Position numbers and translations under genes: made by a program. DNA of 64,000 bases from DTCV01 sp964641155. GTDB taxonomy: Archaea > Thermoproteota > Thermoprotei_A > Sulfolobales > NBVN01. Positions 51,337 through 60,067 of this stretch are shown piece after piece. Numbering within the stretch: position 1 is the first letter of the stretch; each line of letters starts with the position of its first letter. The stretch is from assembly GCA_964641155.1 (NCBI GenBank), contig CAZXJO010000002.1, forward strand, positions 219,449 through 283,448, written 5' to 3'. Below the pieces are notes generated by a model. That model did no database searches, had not been told where the DNA came from, and saw only the letters and a program-made list of their open reading frames with translations.

Positions 51337-51346
51337 GGCTTAAGCC
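51337..51346. promoter_or_regulatory. Palindrome GGCTTAAGCC between divergent genes
   Basis: This perfect 10-bp palindrome lies in the 113-bp region between the MoaD-Tfx gene and the zinc-ribbon gene. It sits upstream of TATA-like sequences for both (minus strand near 51287-51322, plus strand near 51357-51367). Possible autoregulatory site. Confidence 0.35.
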
Positions 51347-51395
51347 CGTAGTTAACCTTATTTACTCTACTACGAGGGATTTAAACGGTGGTTTA

Positions 51396-51584
51396 ATGGT
51401 CAAATGCCCCTACTGCGGTTTTGAAGGGGGGTTCAAAGAGCTTAAGGGGTGGAGGTTTAGATTCTACCGTGTGACAAGGCTTCAATGCCCTAAGTGCGGG
51501 GGTGTATTCAACTACTACGTCGGCACCTCATCGAGGGGGAAGAGGTCGGAGTTCGTGATAAGGGTAAGGCCTAGGACCAAGTAG
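51396..51584 (+). CDS. Small zinc-ribbon protein
   Basis: This 62-residue protein has two Cys pairs, CPYCGFEG at the N-terminus and CPKCGGVF in the middle, enclosing one zinc, and a strongly basic remainder (WRFRFYRVTRLQ and RGKRSEFVIRVRPRTK). It could bind nucleic acid. The ATG at 51396 follows a TATA-like CTTATTTACTC at 51357-51367. It is divergent from the MoaD-Tfx gene; no functional link beyond that is visible. Confidence 0.7.
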   Translation: MVKCPYCGFEGGFKELKGWRFRFYRVTRLQCPKCGGVFNYYVGTSSRGKRSEFVIRVRPRTK

Positions 51585-51696
51585 GTCCCACCTCGCATAG
51601 ATTTTTAGGATAAGACCTCAATTAATTGCATTACGTAATCAACATCTCGATAATAGTAAATTAAAAGATTTATAAACATCGAGTCGTAATAGACTG

Positions 51697-52896
51697 ATGG
51701 TAATCATTGTGAGTGCTCAGAAGTCTTTGGTTGGTATTTTGGTTGTGCTTGTAATCGTTGCCGGTGTCGGTGGTTATTTCGCAGGTTCCTCAGCCGTGCC
51801 ACCTCCTAAGACAGTTACCTCAACAGTAGTTCAGACAGTCACCGCTACCGCTGCAGCAGCCACCGTGACTGTCACAACCACGGTAACACCGCCACCTCAG
51901 ACAGTGACGGTTACTGTAACACCTACGCCAACACCCACACCAACACCTCCGACCTTCCCGCTGCCGGGATGGCCCAGTAAAATACGTTTTATTACTGGTA
52001 CATTCGGAGGCGCGTTTTATTCCTTAGCCGTACCTATGGCTGACGTGATTAGGAGGGAGCTTAAGATAGAGGTTGAAGTGATTCCGGGTCCCGGTGCTGT
52101 AGCCACACCGCTCTACATATCTAAGGATGAGGGGGAGATCGCGATGACTTATGACTACTTGGGAGCTCCCGCCAAAGAAAACGACATAACAATATTTAAC
52201 GAGCCTCTGAGCTTCAGTAAGGTTACAGCCGTTGCCGGCGGCCTATACATCAACTACTACTACTTCGTGGCGCAGAAGGACTTCCCAGCAAATAACTTTG
52301 ACGACATAGCTAAGATGATTAAGGAGGGTAAGCCCGTGAGGTTCGGTGGGGATGCCGCAGGTTCTTCCGAGGAGTTGATGCTTAGGTACGTTCTCAAATA
52401 TTACGGACTGACGTACGATGACGTACGTAAGGCCGGCGGCACAATATACGCTGTAGGCGATGACCCCGCCGCGCAGGCCTTCAGGGAGAGGAAGATAGAC
52501 GTCTTCTATCAGGCAGGAGGGATACCGCTGAGGACTATAACCGATGTAGACGCCACCATGGAGCTTAAGTTCATAGCTCTTTCGGATCCCCTACTGGAAT
52601 GGCTTAATAAGAACTTAGGAGTTATTAAGGGATACATACCTAAGGGTAGTTATAAGAACGCTGCAACTGATGTGCCTGCAGCACTTGGGTCGACTATACT
52701 GATTGCGAGTAGGGAATTACCGGACAGCCTGATATACTACATACTCGAAGTAATAGCTAAGAATAAGGACGTAATAGCCGCGGCATACAAGGCGTTCTCC
52801 GCATACGATCCCGCTACTGCATGGCAGAAAGTCGGTTTATGGGAACTCCATCCTGGAGCTATTAAGTGGTTTAAAGACCACGGCTATATGAAGTAG
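51697..52896 (+). CDS. TAXI-family TRAP solute-binding protein
   Basis: This 399-residue protein has an N-terminal membrane helix (about 8-28, ending AGVGGYFAGSS), a Thr/Val/Pro-rich linker (33-88) and a TAXI-type binding domain from about 95: IRFITGTFGGAFYSLAVPMADVI, TYDYLGAPAKEN, VRFGGDAAGSSEELMLRYVL and YQAGGIPLRTITDV. TAXI proteins deliver organic acids (glutamate or other carboxylates) to fused DctQM permeases; the permease is encoded at 54754-56679 on the other strand. A TATA box (AGATTTATAAAC, 51666-51677) suggests an almost leaderless mRNA. Confidence 0.88.
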   Translation: MVIIVSAQKSLVGILVVLVIVAGVGGYFAGSSAVPPPKTVTSTVVQTVTATAAAATVTVTTTVTPPPQTVTVTVTPTPTPTPTPPTFPLPGWPSKIRFITGTFGGAFYSLAVPMADVIRRELKIEVEVIPGPGAVATPLYISKDEGEIAMTYDYLGAPAKENDITIFNEPLSFSKVTAVAGGLYINYYYFVAQKDFPANNFDDIAKMIKEGKPVRFGGDAAGSSEELMLRYVLKYYGLTYDDVRKAGGTIYAVGDDPAAQAFRERKIDVFYQAGGIPLRTITDVDATMELKFIALSDPLLEWLNKNLGVIKGYIPKGSYKNAATDVPAALGSTILIASRELPDSLIYYILEVIAKNKDVIAAAYKAFSAYDPATAWQKVGLWELHPGAIKWFKDHGYMK

Positions 52897-53044
52897 TTAA
52901 ACCTAACACACAACCTTTTTAACCGGGCCAGTTAAGTATGATCCCACATTAACGTTCCGAACTATTGTTTTGGGGCCATGGATCGGGCATCATCTGTTAA
53001 TAAGCTTTTATTATAGCTCGGCATAGATACTTTGGTGCTTAGTT

Positions 53045-54430
53045 TTGGATGAGGTAAGGGTTTATGATGTCTCAGCTCAGGTAGGTTATGGATTCCCTGC
53101 GGATTCTTTGAATACGGCGCTTAAGTGGGAGCCACACGTGTTGGTCGCACAAGGCACCTCCACAGATGCCGGACCTTACTACTTAGGTGCTGGAGCATCG
53201 TACACTGAGACTGAGGGCGTTAAGAGGGATTTGAAGTTGATTATTAAGGCAGCTAAGGAGTTTGGAATACCATTCATTTGCTCCGTGGGCGGTGCCGGTG
53301 CTGACGTCCACGTCGAGCACGTGTTCGACATAATTGATGCGATTGTTAGGGAGTTAGGGATTAAGCTGAGGTTGGCCTTCATAAGCGGCGAAATCAGTAA
53401 GGAGTGGCTTAAGAAGAAGTTGCTGGGGGGCTCTAAGGCTAGGAGGTTGGTGGACATTAGGAGGCTCTCAGAGTACTTAACTGTTAACGATGTCGATGAG
53501 AGCGTTAGGATAGTAGCTCAGATGGGTCCTGAACCAATTATGAAGGCCTTGGATCTGTACTTCGAAGGTGCTGTGGATGGGATCATCACCGGTAGGTCTC
53601 TGGACGTTGGAATTGTTGCTGCATACCCCCTCAAGTTCGGACTCCCTAAGAACTTAGTGTATCACATGTCCAAGATACTTGAGTGCGGTGCGATAGCAGC
53701 AGAACCGGGCAGTAGCAGTGACGGCATCTTCGGGGTAGTGAACGAGGATTACTTCCTGGTGAGGCCCCCCAACCCTAAGAGGAGGTGTACGGTCACAAGC
53801 GTGGCGGCTCACTCGTTCTACGAAAGAGAAAATCCGTTCATGGAGAAACTGCCTGAGGGCTATCTGGACGTCACCACCGCCACTTACGTCCAATACGATG
53901 AGAGGACCGTGATGGTGAGTGGCAGTCGGTTCGTACCTCAGCCATACACGATTAAGTTGGAGGGCGTTAAGCTGATTGGGTTCAGAGCGATAAGCATTGC
54001 CGGCTGCAGGGACCCAGTATTCATTAGTAAGATCAACACCATCATAGAGGAGGTAACTGAGGTTGTCAGGGATAGGATGAGGCACATACCTGAAAACGAT
54101 TACATAATTAACTTCAGGCTCTACGGCATTAACGGTGTTATGGGTCCCTACGAACCTACTAGGGACCCGCGGCCGCATGAGGTCGGAATAATCATAGATG
54201 TGGTGGGTAGGACCCAGGAAATAGCTAATTCGATCTGCGCCTTCGCGAGGGCAACACTCCTCCACCACGGGTTTGAGGGGAGGAAGACCACGGCGGGTAA
54301 CATCGCTTTCCCCTTCTCACCATCAGACTTCCAAGCAGGACCTGTCTTCGAGTTCAACATATGGCACGCGCTGGAGTTGGAGGACCCCCTAGAGCCTTTC
54401 AGGACGAAGATAGTTGAGTTCCCGAGGTGA
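53045..54430 (+). CDS. AtuA-like / DUF1446 family protein
   Basis: This 461-residue protein matches the DUF1446 family named after AtuA of acyclic terpene utilisation: GYGFPADSLNTAL near the N-terminus, LVAQGTSTDAGPYYLGAGA, ICSVGGAGADVHVEHV, DGIITGRSLDVGIVAAYPLKFG and YGINGVMGPYEPT. The family often accompanies acid transporters and the small DUF4387 protein, as here. Its reaction is not established. It starts at TTG 53045; the DUF4387 gene overlaps its stop by four bases. Confidence 0.82.
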   Translation: MDEVRVYDVSAQVGYGFPADSLNTALKWEPHVLVAQGTSTDAGPYYLGAGASYTETEGVKRDLKLIIKAAKEFGIPFICSVGGAGADVHVEHVFDIIDAIVRELGIKLRLAFISGEISKEWLKKKLLGGSKARRLVDIRRLSEYLTVNDVDESVRIVAQMGPEPIMKALDLYFEGAVDGIITGRSLDVGIVAAYPLKFGLPKNLVYHMSKILECGAIAAEPGSSSDGIFGVVNEDYFLVRPPNPKRRCTVTSVAAHSFYERENPFMEKLPEGYLDVTTATYVQYDERTVMVSGSRFVPQPYTIKLEGVKLIGFRAISIAGCRDPVFISKINTIIEEVTEVVRDRMRHIPENDYIINFRLYGINGVMGPYEPTRDPRPHEVGIIIDVVGRTQEIANSICAFARATLLHHGFEGRKTTAGNIAFPFSPSDFQAGPVFEFNIWHALELEDPLEPFRTKIVEFPR

Positions 54431-54738
54431 TTGGCTTGGTCAGACTCTATGAACTAACTAAAGTGATTAGGACTAAGAACGCCGGACCCTTCAAACTAAC
54501 CATAGACATGTTCTTCAAGGACGCTGAGTCATACATGAAGGTTAAGAACAAGTTGAGTAAGGAGTTAGTAGCCAGGTTATACGGCATAAGTGAGGAGCTC
54601 GTAGAGGGCATCTACTGCGTGGACTCCGTCTTAGGGATCAAGATAACGTTGATTAAGGAAATACCGTCAGATGATGTGAAGGCCACTGACGTGTACGGGG
54701 CTCAGCAACACGGCCCCCTCATAGACTTAGAAATCTGA
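54427..54738 (+). CDS. DUF4387 family protein, partner of the AtuA-like protein
   Basis: This 103-residue protein matches DUF4387: LYELTKVIRTKNAGPFKLTIDMFF at the N-terminus and a C-terminal TDVYGAQQHGPLIDLEI. In many genomes it is encoded beside or fused to AtuA/DUF1446 proteins. The GTG start overlaps the stop of the AtuA-like gene, so the two are translated together and may form one enzyme. It is convergent with the TRAP permease gene 16 bp away. Confidence 0.82.
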   Translation: MIGLVRLYELTKVIRTKNAGPFKLTIDMFFKDAESYMKVKNKLSKELVARLYGISEELVEGIYCVDSVLGIKITLIKEIPSDDVKATDVYGAQQHGPLIDLEI

Positions 54739-54753
54739 TATGGACTTAAACGA

Positions 54754-56679
54754 TCACCTTTGCGCGGGGGCCAACCCCTCAGGCTTAAACTCTGTGGTTG
54801 CCTGAGCTTTCTTGAACCTCATGTAATGAGATATTATAGGCAGTACTACAAGTACCATTCCTACTAAGTCTAGCTCGAGTGAGGTTGGTGCGAACATCAT
54901 TAGTCCGCCCGCCGTCAAACTCACCCTCTCGAGGACGTTCATCGCACCCCTCATATAGCCTTCCGCACCTAATGCTATTGCGTAAATGGCTATGAATGCG
55001 GTGATCACGTTCTCGGCAATTATCAGTGGGTGTTGCTCGAAAACCAGCAGCAACCCCGGCTTGAAGACGAGCACGAATGGTGTTATGATGGCGGCTACCC
55101 CCAGCCTGGAGGCGAGGAACCCTATCCTTATGGGGTCCTCCTTAGCTATCGATGCCGCTGCGTACGCCGCCAAAGCAACTGGCGGGGTTATGGCCGATAT
55201 AGTCGCGTAGTAGAACACGAAGAAATGTGCTAGGAAGGGGGCTATACCCAACCTGAAGAGTGCAGGTGCCGCTAAAGCCACGACGACTAAGTAGGCAGCT
55301 GTGGTCGGTAGAGCCATACCCATGATTAAGGTCACGATAGCAGCCACTACGAGGGCTAACGCCATACTCCCTAAGGAAAGATCATATATCAGCACCGTCA
55401 ACTTATCACTTAAACCTGTGAGGGCCACAGCCCCCACAACGATTCCAGCAGCTGCCGCACATATTATGATCGTTAAGCTGTCTTCAGCTCCCTTCGCCAG
55501 TGCTCTGTATATCTTCTTCGGCGTCATCCACGTCTCCCTCTTCAAGTAGCTCAGCGCTATTGTTATGAACATAGCTATGAAGGCCGCTGTCACCGGGGAC
55601 CACATCATCACAGCCACTATGTAGACCAGGACAGCCATCGGTATTAGCATGTAACCCCTCTCAACCATCACTTTCTTAAGGCCCGGTACCTCCTCCTTAG
55701 GCAGCCCCTTCAACCCATGTCTCACGGAGTAGTAATGTACTTGGACGTATACGCCTAGGTAGTAGAGGAGTGCCGGTATTATTGCGGCGACCATGATCCT
55801 TGCGTAGGGGACGTTCAGCAGCTCAGCCATGACGAAGGCTGCAGCACCCATGACTGGAGGCATTATCTGACCACCCGTTGATGCCACAGCCTCAACAGCA
55901 CCAGCAAACCTAGAAGGATAACCCAAGGACTTCATAGTAGGAATAGTAATAATACCGGTACCGTAAACGTTGGCTACTGCCGACCCTGAGATCGTCCCGA
56001 ACAGGGATGAAGCAATTACGGCAATCTTAGCTGGGCCCCCAACCATCCTACCAACCAATGCCTTAGCAAGGTCTATGAAGAACTTGCCGACGCCTGCTTC
56101 ATTGAATACGGCCCCTAAGATCGTGAACGCGATGACGTAGGTGGATATCACCTGTAGGGGTGTTGTGAACACTCCGTATGCCCCGGTCACGTAGTTGGCC
56201 TCAACAATCCTCACTATGTTTAAACCCCTGTGCTTTAGGGGTGGGGGTATGTAGGGCCCTATGTATAGGTAGATCAGGAAGGTCAGAACCACCAACATCA
56301 TGGGTAGGCCGGCACACCGCCTAACAGCTTCAACGAGGGTCACTAAGAATATGAGGCCCAGTACGAACTGCTCCGTTGGGAGGGGTGTTATGAAGTACCA
56401 CCTGCCGTAGACCCAGCTCTGGCAGTTAAGGTAGAGTAGGAGCGGCGGTATTGCTGATATGATGGCTAGTAAGTAATCGTACCACGGAACCCTATCAGCG
56501 TCTTTCTTCCTAGCCGGGTAGAGGAGGTAGACGAGGGGGAGCACGAAGGTGAGGTTTAAGGCCATGTGGGCTATGAGATCGTAGACAACGAACGTCAGCG
56601 TGTATACGTTGTAGGCCCCCATTAAGAAGGCAATGAATGTGGTGACAGCCCTTAACCTCCCTTTGAGGGCCCTAACCAA
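54754..56679 (-). CDS. Fused TRAP permease (DctQM, TAXI type)
   Basis: This 641-residue, very hydrophobic protein is the 4TM/12TM-fused permease of TAXI TRAP systems. Conserved stretches are IVEANYVTGAYGVF, FGTISGSAVANVYGTGIITIPTMKSLGYP (in parts), AVEAVASTGGQIMPPVMGAAAF, GMALPTTAAYLVVVALAAPAL and ISAITPPVALAAYAAASIA. It should pair with the TAXI binding protein at 51697, although it lies on the opposite strand and is separated from it by the AtuA/DUF4387 pair. It starts at TTG 56679. Confidence 0.9.
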   Translation of the reverse strand: MVRALKGRLRAVTTFIAFLMGAYNVYTLTFVVYDLIAHMALNLTFVLPLVYLLYPARKKDADRVPWYDYLLAIISAIPPLLLYLNCQSWVYGRWYFITPLPTEQFVLGLIFLVTLVEAVRRCAGLPMMLVVLTFLIYLYIGPYIPPPLKHRGLNIVRIVEANYVTGAYGVFTTPLQVISTYVIAFTILGAVFNEAGVGKFFIDLAKALVGRMVGGPAKIAVIASSLFGTISGSAVANVYGTGIITIPTMKSLGYPSRFAGAVEAVASTGGQIMPPVMGAAAFVMAELLNVPYARIMVAAIIPALLYYLGVYVQVHYYSVRHGLKGLPKEEVPGLKKVMVERGYMLIPMAVLVYIVAVMMWSPVTAAFIAMFITIALSYLKRETWMTPKKIYRALAKGAEDSLTIIICAAAAGIVVGAVALTGLSDKLTVLIYDLSLGSMALALVVAAIVTLIMGMALPTTAAYLVVVALAAPALFRLGIAPFLAHFFVFYYATISAITPPVALAAYAAASIAKEDPIRIGFLASRLGVAAIITPFVLVFKPGLLLVFEQHPLIIAENVITAFIAIYAIALGAEGYMRGAMNVLERVSLTAGGLMMFAPTSLELDLVGMVLVVLPIISHYMRFKKAQATTEFKPEGLAPAQR

Positions 56680-56947
56680 CTCCTAGAACACCCACATATA
56701 GTCGCGGACTTCGTTAAAAAGTTATAGTTTTAATTATGACTTTAAATTCACATGACGTCATTGCAAACTATCCCCCACCTTCCATAACTCGGGGGAGGGT
56801 TTTAGCTGGACACGTTGTCGCAGGCGCGGATTTAGCTATCGGTATTTGGGTATCTCTAAACCAAGGAGCATGACATAGGTCTTTAAGTTGATTCTACGAT
56901 AATGTGTTTGGTGATCAGATACGGGTTTTAAGGAGTTATGGGATGGC

Positions 56948-58147
56948 ATCCTTCTCCGGGGTCTTGAGGCTAAGGAGGTCATCGCCCCGTACGTTCACGT
57001 CACCCCCGTAAATCTCAGCACTGCTCTGTCCAGGATTTGCGGTGCTGACGTCTATTTGAAGTATGAGAATCTTCAGAAGACTGGTAGCTTTAAGGTGAGG
57101 GGCGCGGTGTATAAGGTCTTCAAGGTTAGGGGCAGTGTCAACGGCGTTGTTACCGCCTCGGCGGGGAATCACGCGCAGGGGGTTGCGTACGCATCGAGTA
57201 TGTTGGGGGTTAGGTCAGTTGTTGTGATGCCTGAGACCGCAAGTATTTCGAAGGTGGAGGCAACTAAGAACTACGGCGCTGAGGTAATACTTTACGGCAG
57301 GGTTTACGATGACGCCTACCAGAAGGCCCTACAGATTTCGGAGGCTAGGGGTTACGAATTCATACACGCATTCAACGACGTGGACGTGATAGGTGGTCAG
57401 GGAACCATCGGGTTGGAGCTAGTGGAGCAGCTACGTAGCTTTGACGTCGTCGTGGTACCTATAGGTGGTGGGGGACTCATCTCCGGTATTGCGAGCGTTG
57501 TGAAGGCTAGACTGCCTAATGTGAAGGTTGTGGGTGTTGAGCCTGAGGCAGCTCCTAAGATGTCCGAGTCTTTAAGGGCTGGTAGACCTGTCTTCGTCGA
57601 ACCTAAGCCGAGCATCGCTGATGGCTTGGTGGCGAAGAGGCCTGGCGACATAACGTTTGAGGTGGTCTCGAACCTGGTGGACGACGTCGTGAATGTTAGT
57701 GAGGACGAGATCTGCCAGGCAATCTACTTGGTCCTTGAGAGGACTAAGACCTTGGTTGAGGGTGCTGGCGCAGCCGCCGTGGCAGCCCTTATGTCTGGGA
57801 AGTTAAGGGTTGACGGTAAGGAGGTCGTAGCGATATTGAGTGGGGGTAACATAGACCTAACACTACTTCATAGGGTGTTGCTCAGGGCTCTATCCAAGGC
57901 TGGCAGGATCGTGAGGATTACGGGGTACGTGCCCGACTATCCGGGACAGCTCGCTAAAGTACTTCAAGTAATATCAGCGTATAAGGGTAACGTCATCGAC
58001 ATAAATCATGATAGGAGTGATTTGAGGGCGCCTGCATGGCATGCGAGGGTGACGATAACGTTTGAGATCCCTTCCAGGGCGGTAGTTGATGAGGTGCTGA
58101 AGGAGCTTAAGGGGTGTGGGATGTTCTTCGAGTTAGAGAGCCAATAA
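56948..58147 (+). CDS. ilvA: Threonine dehydratase with C-terminal ACT domain; non-canonical start
   Basis: This fold-type II PLP enzyme has LKYENLQKTGSFKVRGA with Schiff-base lysine, TASAGNHAQGVAYA, IGGGGLISGIA and AILSGGNID, then an ACT domain (RITGYVPDYPGQLAKVLQVI). It deaminates threonine (or serine) to a 2-oxoacid. The first canonical in-frame start, TTG 57056, lies inside the conserved core and would delete the N-terminus. Upstream, ILLRGLEAKEVIAPYVHVTP is clearly coding but has no ATG, GTG or TTG in frame. I place the start at ATC 56948 (399 residues), 12 bases after AAGGAG. A one-base indel near GGGG at 56958-56961 joining ATG 56943 is the alternative. Confidence 0.83.
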   Translation: MLLRGLEAKEVIAPYVHVTPVNLSTALSRICGADVYLKYENLQKTGSFKVRGAVYKVFKVRGSVNGVVTASAGNHAQGVAYASSMLGVRSVVVMPETASISKVEATKNYGAEVILYGRVYDDAYQKALQISEARGYEFIHAFNDVDVIGGQGTIGLELVEQLRSFDVVVVPIGGGGLISGIASVVKARLPNVKVVGVEPEAAPKMSESLRAGRPVFVEPKPSIADGLVAKRPGDITFEVVSNLVDDVVNVSEDEICQAIYLVLERTKTLVEGAGAAAVAALMSGKLRVDGKEVVAILSGGNIDLTLLHRVLLRALSKAGRIVRITGYVPDYPGQLAKVLQVISAYKGNVIDINHDRSDLRAPAWHARVTITFEIPSRAVVDEVLKELKGCGMFFELESQ

Positions 58148-58225
58148 CCATCAAACATCAGCACAGTGAGCAGTTGGGGTTGGTAAAAAAAGTTAGTGAT
58201 TCGGTGACTGCACGCCCGCACTGCG

Positions 58226-58717
58226 TTATTTGGAGGTGACCTCAGCTATGAATTTCTTCAGGAGGTCTTCCTCCGCCTGTAAGTCCGTGATGCCCACATC
58301 CGCTTTAACCTTATAGCCCAGCTCCTCCATGAACTCCCTAAGCTTCTTTGAGTACTCCTTCCTATATTTAGAGGATGTATAGCATGCGGTGTCCGCCTTA
58401 ATTAAGCCGCTATACCTTATTAGGAACGACTTGATGGGTGGGGTTATCCTGTTAGCCCATATAGGGGTTCCAACCACGACCAACTCATAGTTGTCCGGGT
58501 TGAAGCCTTCAGTCCCAGAGAAGCTTACAGCCCTGTCGAGGAATACGTCAAGGACCATTCGTAGGAAGTTTCTGCCGTACTCCCTCACACACCTCAACCT
58601 GTACATGTCTACCTGATGGCCTAGTTGGGTGAGCGAATCCTTAATGTACTGGGCTACGGAGGCGGTCCTACCTGTATTACTGTAGTAGATGATGGCTACC
58701 CTCACAACGACTACCAA
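58226..58717 (-). CDS. Flavodoxin family protein
   Basis: This 163-residue protein has the flavodoxin FMN phosphate loop YYSNTGRTASVAQYI near the N-terminus and VVVGTPIWANRITPP for the isoalloxazine site. The C-terminal part (LREFMEELGYKVKADVGI) is as in archaeal flavodoxin-like proteins. It may transfer electrons in place of ferredoxin. Single gene convergent with the threonine dehydratase gene. Confidence 0.85.
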   Translation of the reverse strand: MVVVVRVAIIYYSNTGRTASVAQYIKDSLTQLGHQVDMYRLRCVREYGRNFLRMVLDVFLDRAVSFSGTEGFNPDNYELVVVGTPIWANRITPPIKSFLIRYSGLIKADTACYTSSKYRKEYSKKLREFMEELGYKVKADVGITDLQAEEDLLKKFIAEVTSK

Positions 58718-58843
58718 CAGACTTCATGTTTCAGAGCATTAAAACACCACCCATCATGACCCCGCCGATGAGGGCTCCACCAACACCTGCGGTAAGTTAA
58801 AAAAGACGTGACGATCCCGTTAGCCGGACATGCCTTATTAGTT

Positions 58844-59146
58844 CTAAAGCTTCCCGTACACTGAACTGATTTTATGCTCTAAGGTTATTTCCTTATCATA
58901 CCTTAAATCCAGCGAAACATCTATGACTAATCTCGGCACACCTAACTCCTTAAACCTCTTATCCAGTTCTTTTACGAGTTTCGCAACGTCGTCTATGGAA
59001 TCAACCTCGACCGCTGTTCCGAAGGGTGTTAGTTGGTGCTTAATGCCTAGGTGGTTGATCACCTTTATCGCTTCAGCCACGTAGCTACTTAAACTGCCCC
59101 CAGCGGTGCCTATGGGTATTACCTTAACGAAGGCTAGGACTTTAAT
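58844..59146 (-). CDS. MTH1187-family thiamine-binding protein; ATT start
   Basis: The family signature VKVIPIGTAGGSLSSYVAEAIKVI, then HQLTPFGTAVEV, is complete only if translation begins at ATT 59144-59146 (100 residues). The next canonical start, GTG 59078-59080, would remove the conserved PIGT strand. The ATT is preceded by GGTGAT at five-base spacing, and an in-frame TGA lies three codons upstream, so no other start is possible without an indel. MTH1187 (DUF77) proteins are small, four-stranded and some bind thiamine; the role here is unknown. Confidence 0.75.
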   Translation of the reverse strand: MKVLAFVKVIPIGTAGGSLSSYVAEAIKVINHLGIKHQLTPFGTAVEVDSIDDVAKLVKELDKRFKELGVPRLVIDVSLDLRYDKEITLEHKISSVYGKL

Positions 59147-59234
59147 CTCGCATCACCTAATTAGAAGTCAGTGCCCGAATTAAATACTGTTCACAACATC
59201 GTGGATGTAGCGGTGGTTGACTTAGAAGCCATTA

Positions 59235-59924
59235 CTACTTCAGGGACTTGAGTTCGTAGTTGATTGCTTCCCCAAGCTTGACGGTTGCATAGTAGCCCTT
59301 GAAGAGGGGTCCTGGGTTTAAGACTAATGAATCGCCTACTACGTCAGTACCCCTCCCCTCGTGGATGTGGCCGCATACAGTTAGCCTCGGCTTATTAGAC
59401 TCTATGAAGTCCCTCAACACCTCCGAGCCTACGTGTAGGCCGCTGTAGGTTAGATCTACCTTCGTATTGTAAGGCGGTGTGTGGGTGAGGAGTATTAGGG
59501 GTTGTGGGGGGTTGACCCGGCCCAAATTCTTAAGCACAGAATTCACTAGTGCTCTGAAGTCGTTCTCACCTAATTCGAAGCTCGTGTGGAAGGGTGAGCG
59601 CAGACCCCCGCTGAACCCTACCACCAAGTAGTTTGAGTAGGTAATCACATCTCCGTGGAGGGCTTTAAACCCCTTAACGTCGGGTAGGTTTTTGAGTAGT
59701 TGGGGGCTGTCCATGTTGCCGAGCACTGCAAACGCTTCAGCATTGGAGTCCTCAACGAAGTTTGAAATAACCTCAATCACTTTATCGGCGGAACCGCTAT
59801 AATCTGAGAGGTCACCAGCTATGAGGACTAAGTCGCACGGCTCCTTACCTAAGACCTCTTTAAGGGCTCTCCAATTGCCGTGGATGTCGGAGAGAGCTAG
59901 GACATCCATCGCCAACAACCTCAT
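59235..59924 (-). CDS. Calcineurin-like metallophosphoesterase
   Basis: This 229-residue protein has the metallophosphoesterase motifs in order: ALSDIHGN (11-18), IAGDLSDYSG, VLGNMDS, LLTHTPPYN and VCGHIHEGRG, which bind two metals. This branch resembles archaeal YfcE/MJ0936-like phosphodiesterases, but the substrate is unknown. The ATG overlaps the stop of the zinc-ribbon gene upstream (ATGA), so the two are translationally coupled. Confidence 0.88.
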   Translation of the reverse strand: MRLLAMDVLALSDIHGNWRALKEVLGKEPCDLVLIAGDLSDYSGSADKVIEVISNFVEDSNAEAFAVLGNMDSPQLLKNLPDVKGFKALHGDVITYSNYLVVGFSGGLRSPFHTSFELGENDFRALVNSVLKNLGRVNPPQPLILLTHTPPYNTKVDLTYSGLHVGSEVLRDFIESNKPRLTVCGHIHEGRGTDVVGDSLVLNPGPLFKGYYATVKLGEAINYELKSLK

Positions 59925-60067
59925 ATGCTGAACTCATGGCCGCAGAAAGGACATTTCACATAATTACACGAACCGCTGTACAGTAACACGTTACATGACT
60001 TACATGCATAAGCCCTAGCATACAGGGTGTCGAAGTGGTTCCCGCACTTAGGGCAAGTAACCTTCAA
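59921..60067 (-). CDS. 48-residue zinc-ribbon protein coupled to the phosphoesterase
   Basis: The frame starts at TTG 60067 and encodes CPKCGNHF, then CKSCNVLLY, a further Cys, and CPFCGHEFSI at the C-terminus: seven cysteines, enough for one or two zinc sites. It ends with an ATGA overlap with the metallophosphoesterase start at 59924. The regular Cys pairs and the coupling make chance unlikely. Function is unknown. Confidence 0.7.
   Translation of the reverse strand: MKVTCPKCGNHFDTLYARAYACKSCNVLLYSGSCNYVKCPFCGHEFSI

Noticed and set aside
51638..51685. CTCGAT/ATCGAG inverted pair before the TAXI gene
   Set aside because: Only six bases with a long spacer; likely by chance.
53654..54268. 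204-codon open frame opposite the AtuA-like gene
   Set aside because: His/Tyr/Val-rich shadow frame; the plus-strand DUF1446 family match is clear.
58740..58800. ATGATGG and CTGA on the minus strand after the flavodoxin promoter
   Set aside because: Guide length is 16 nt, box C is missing and no promoter fits.
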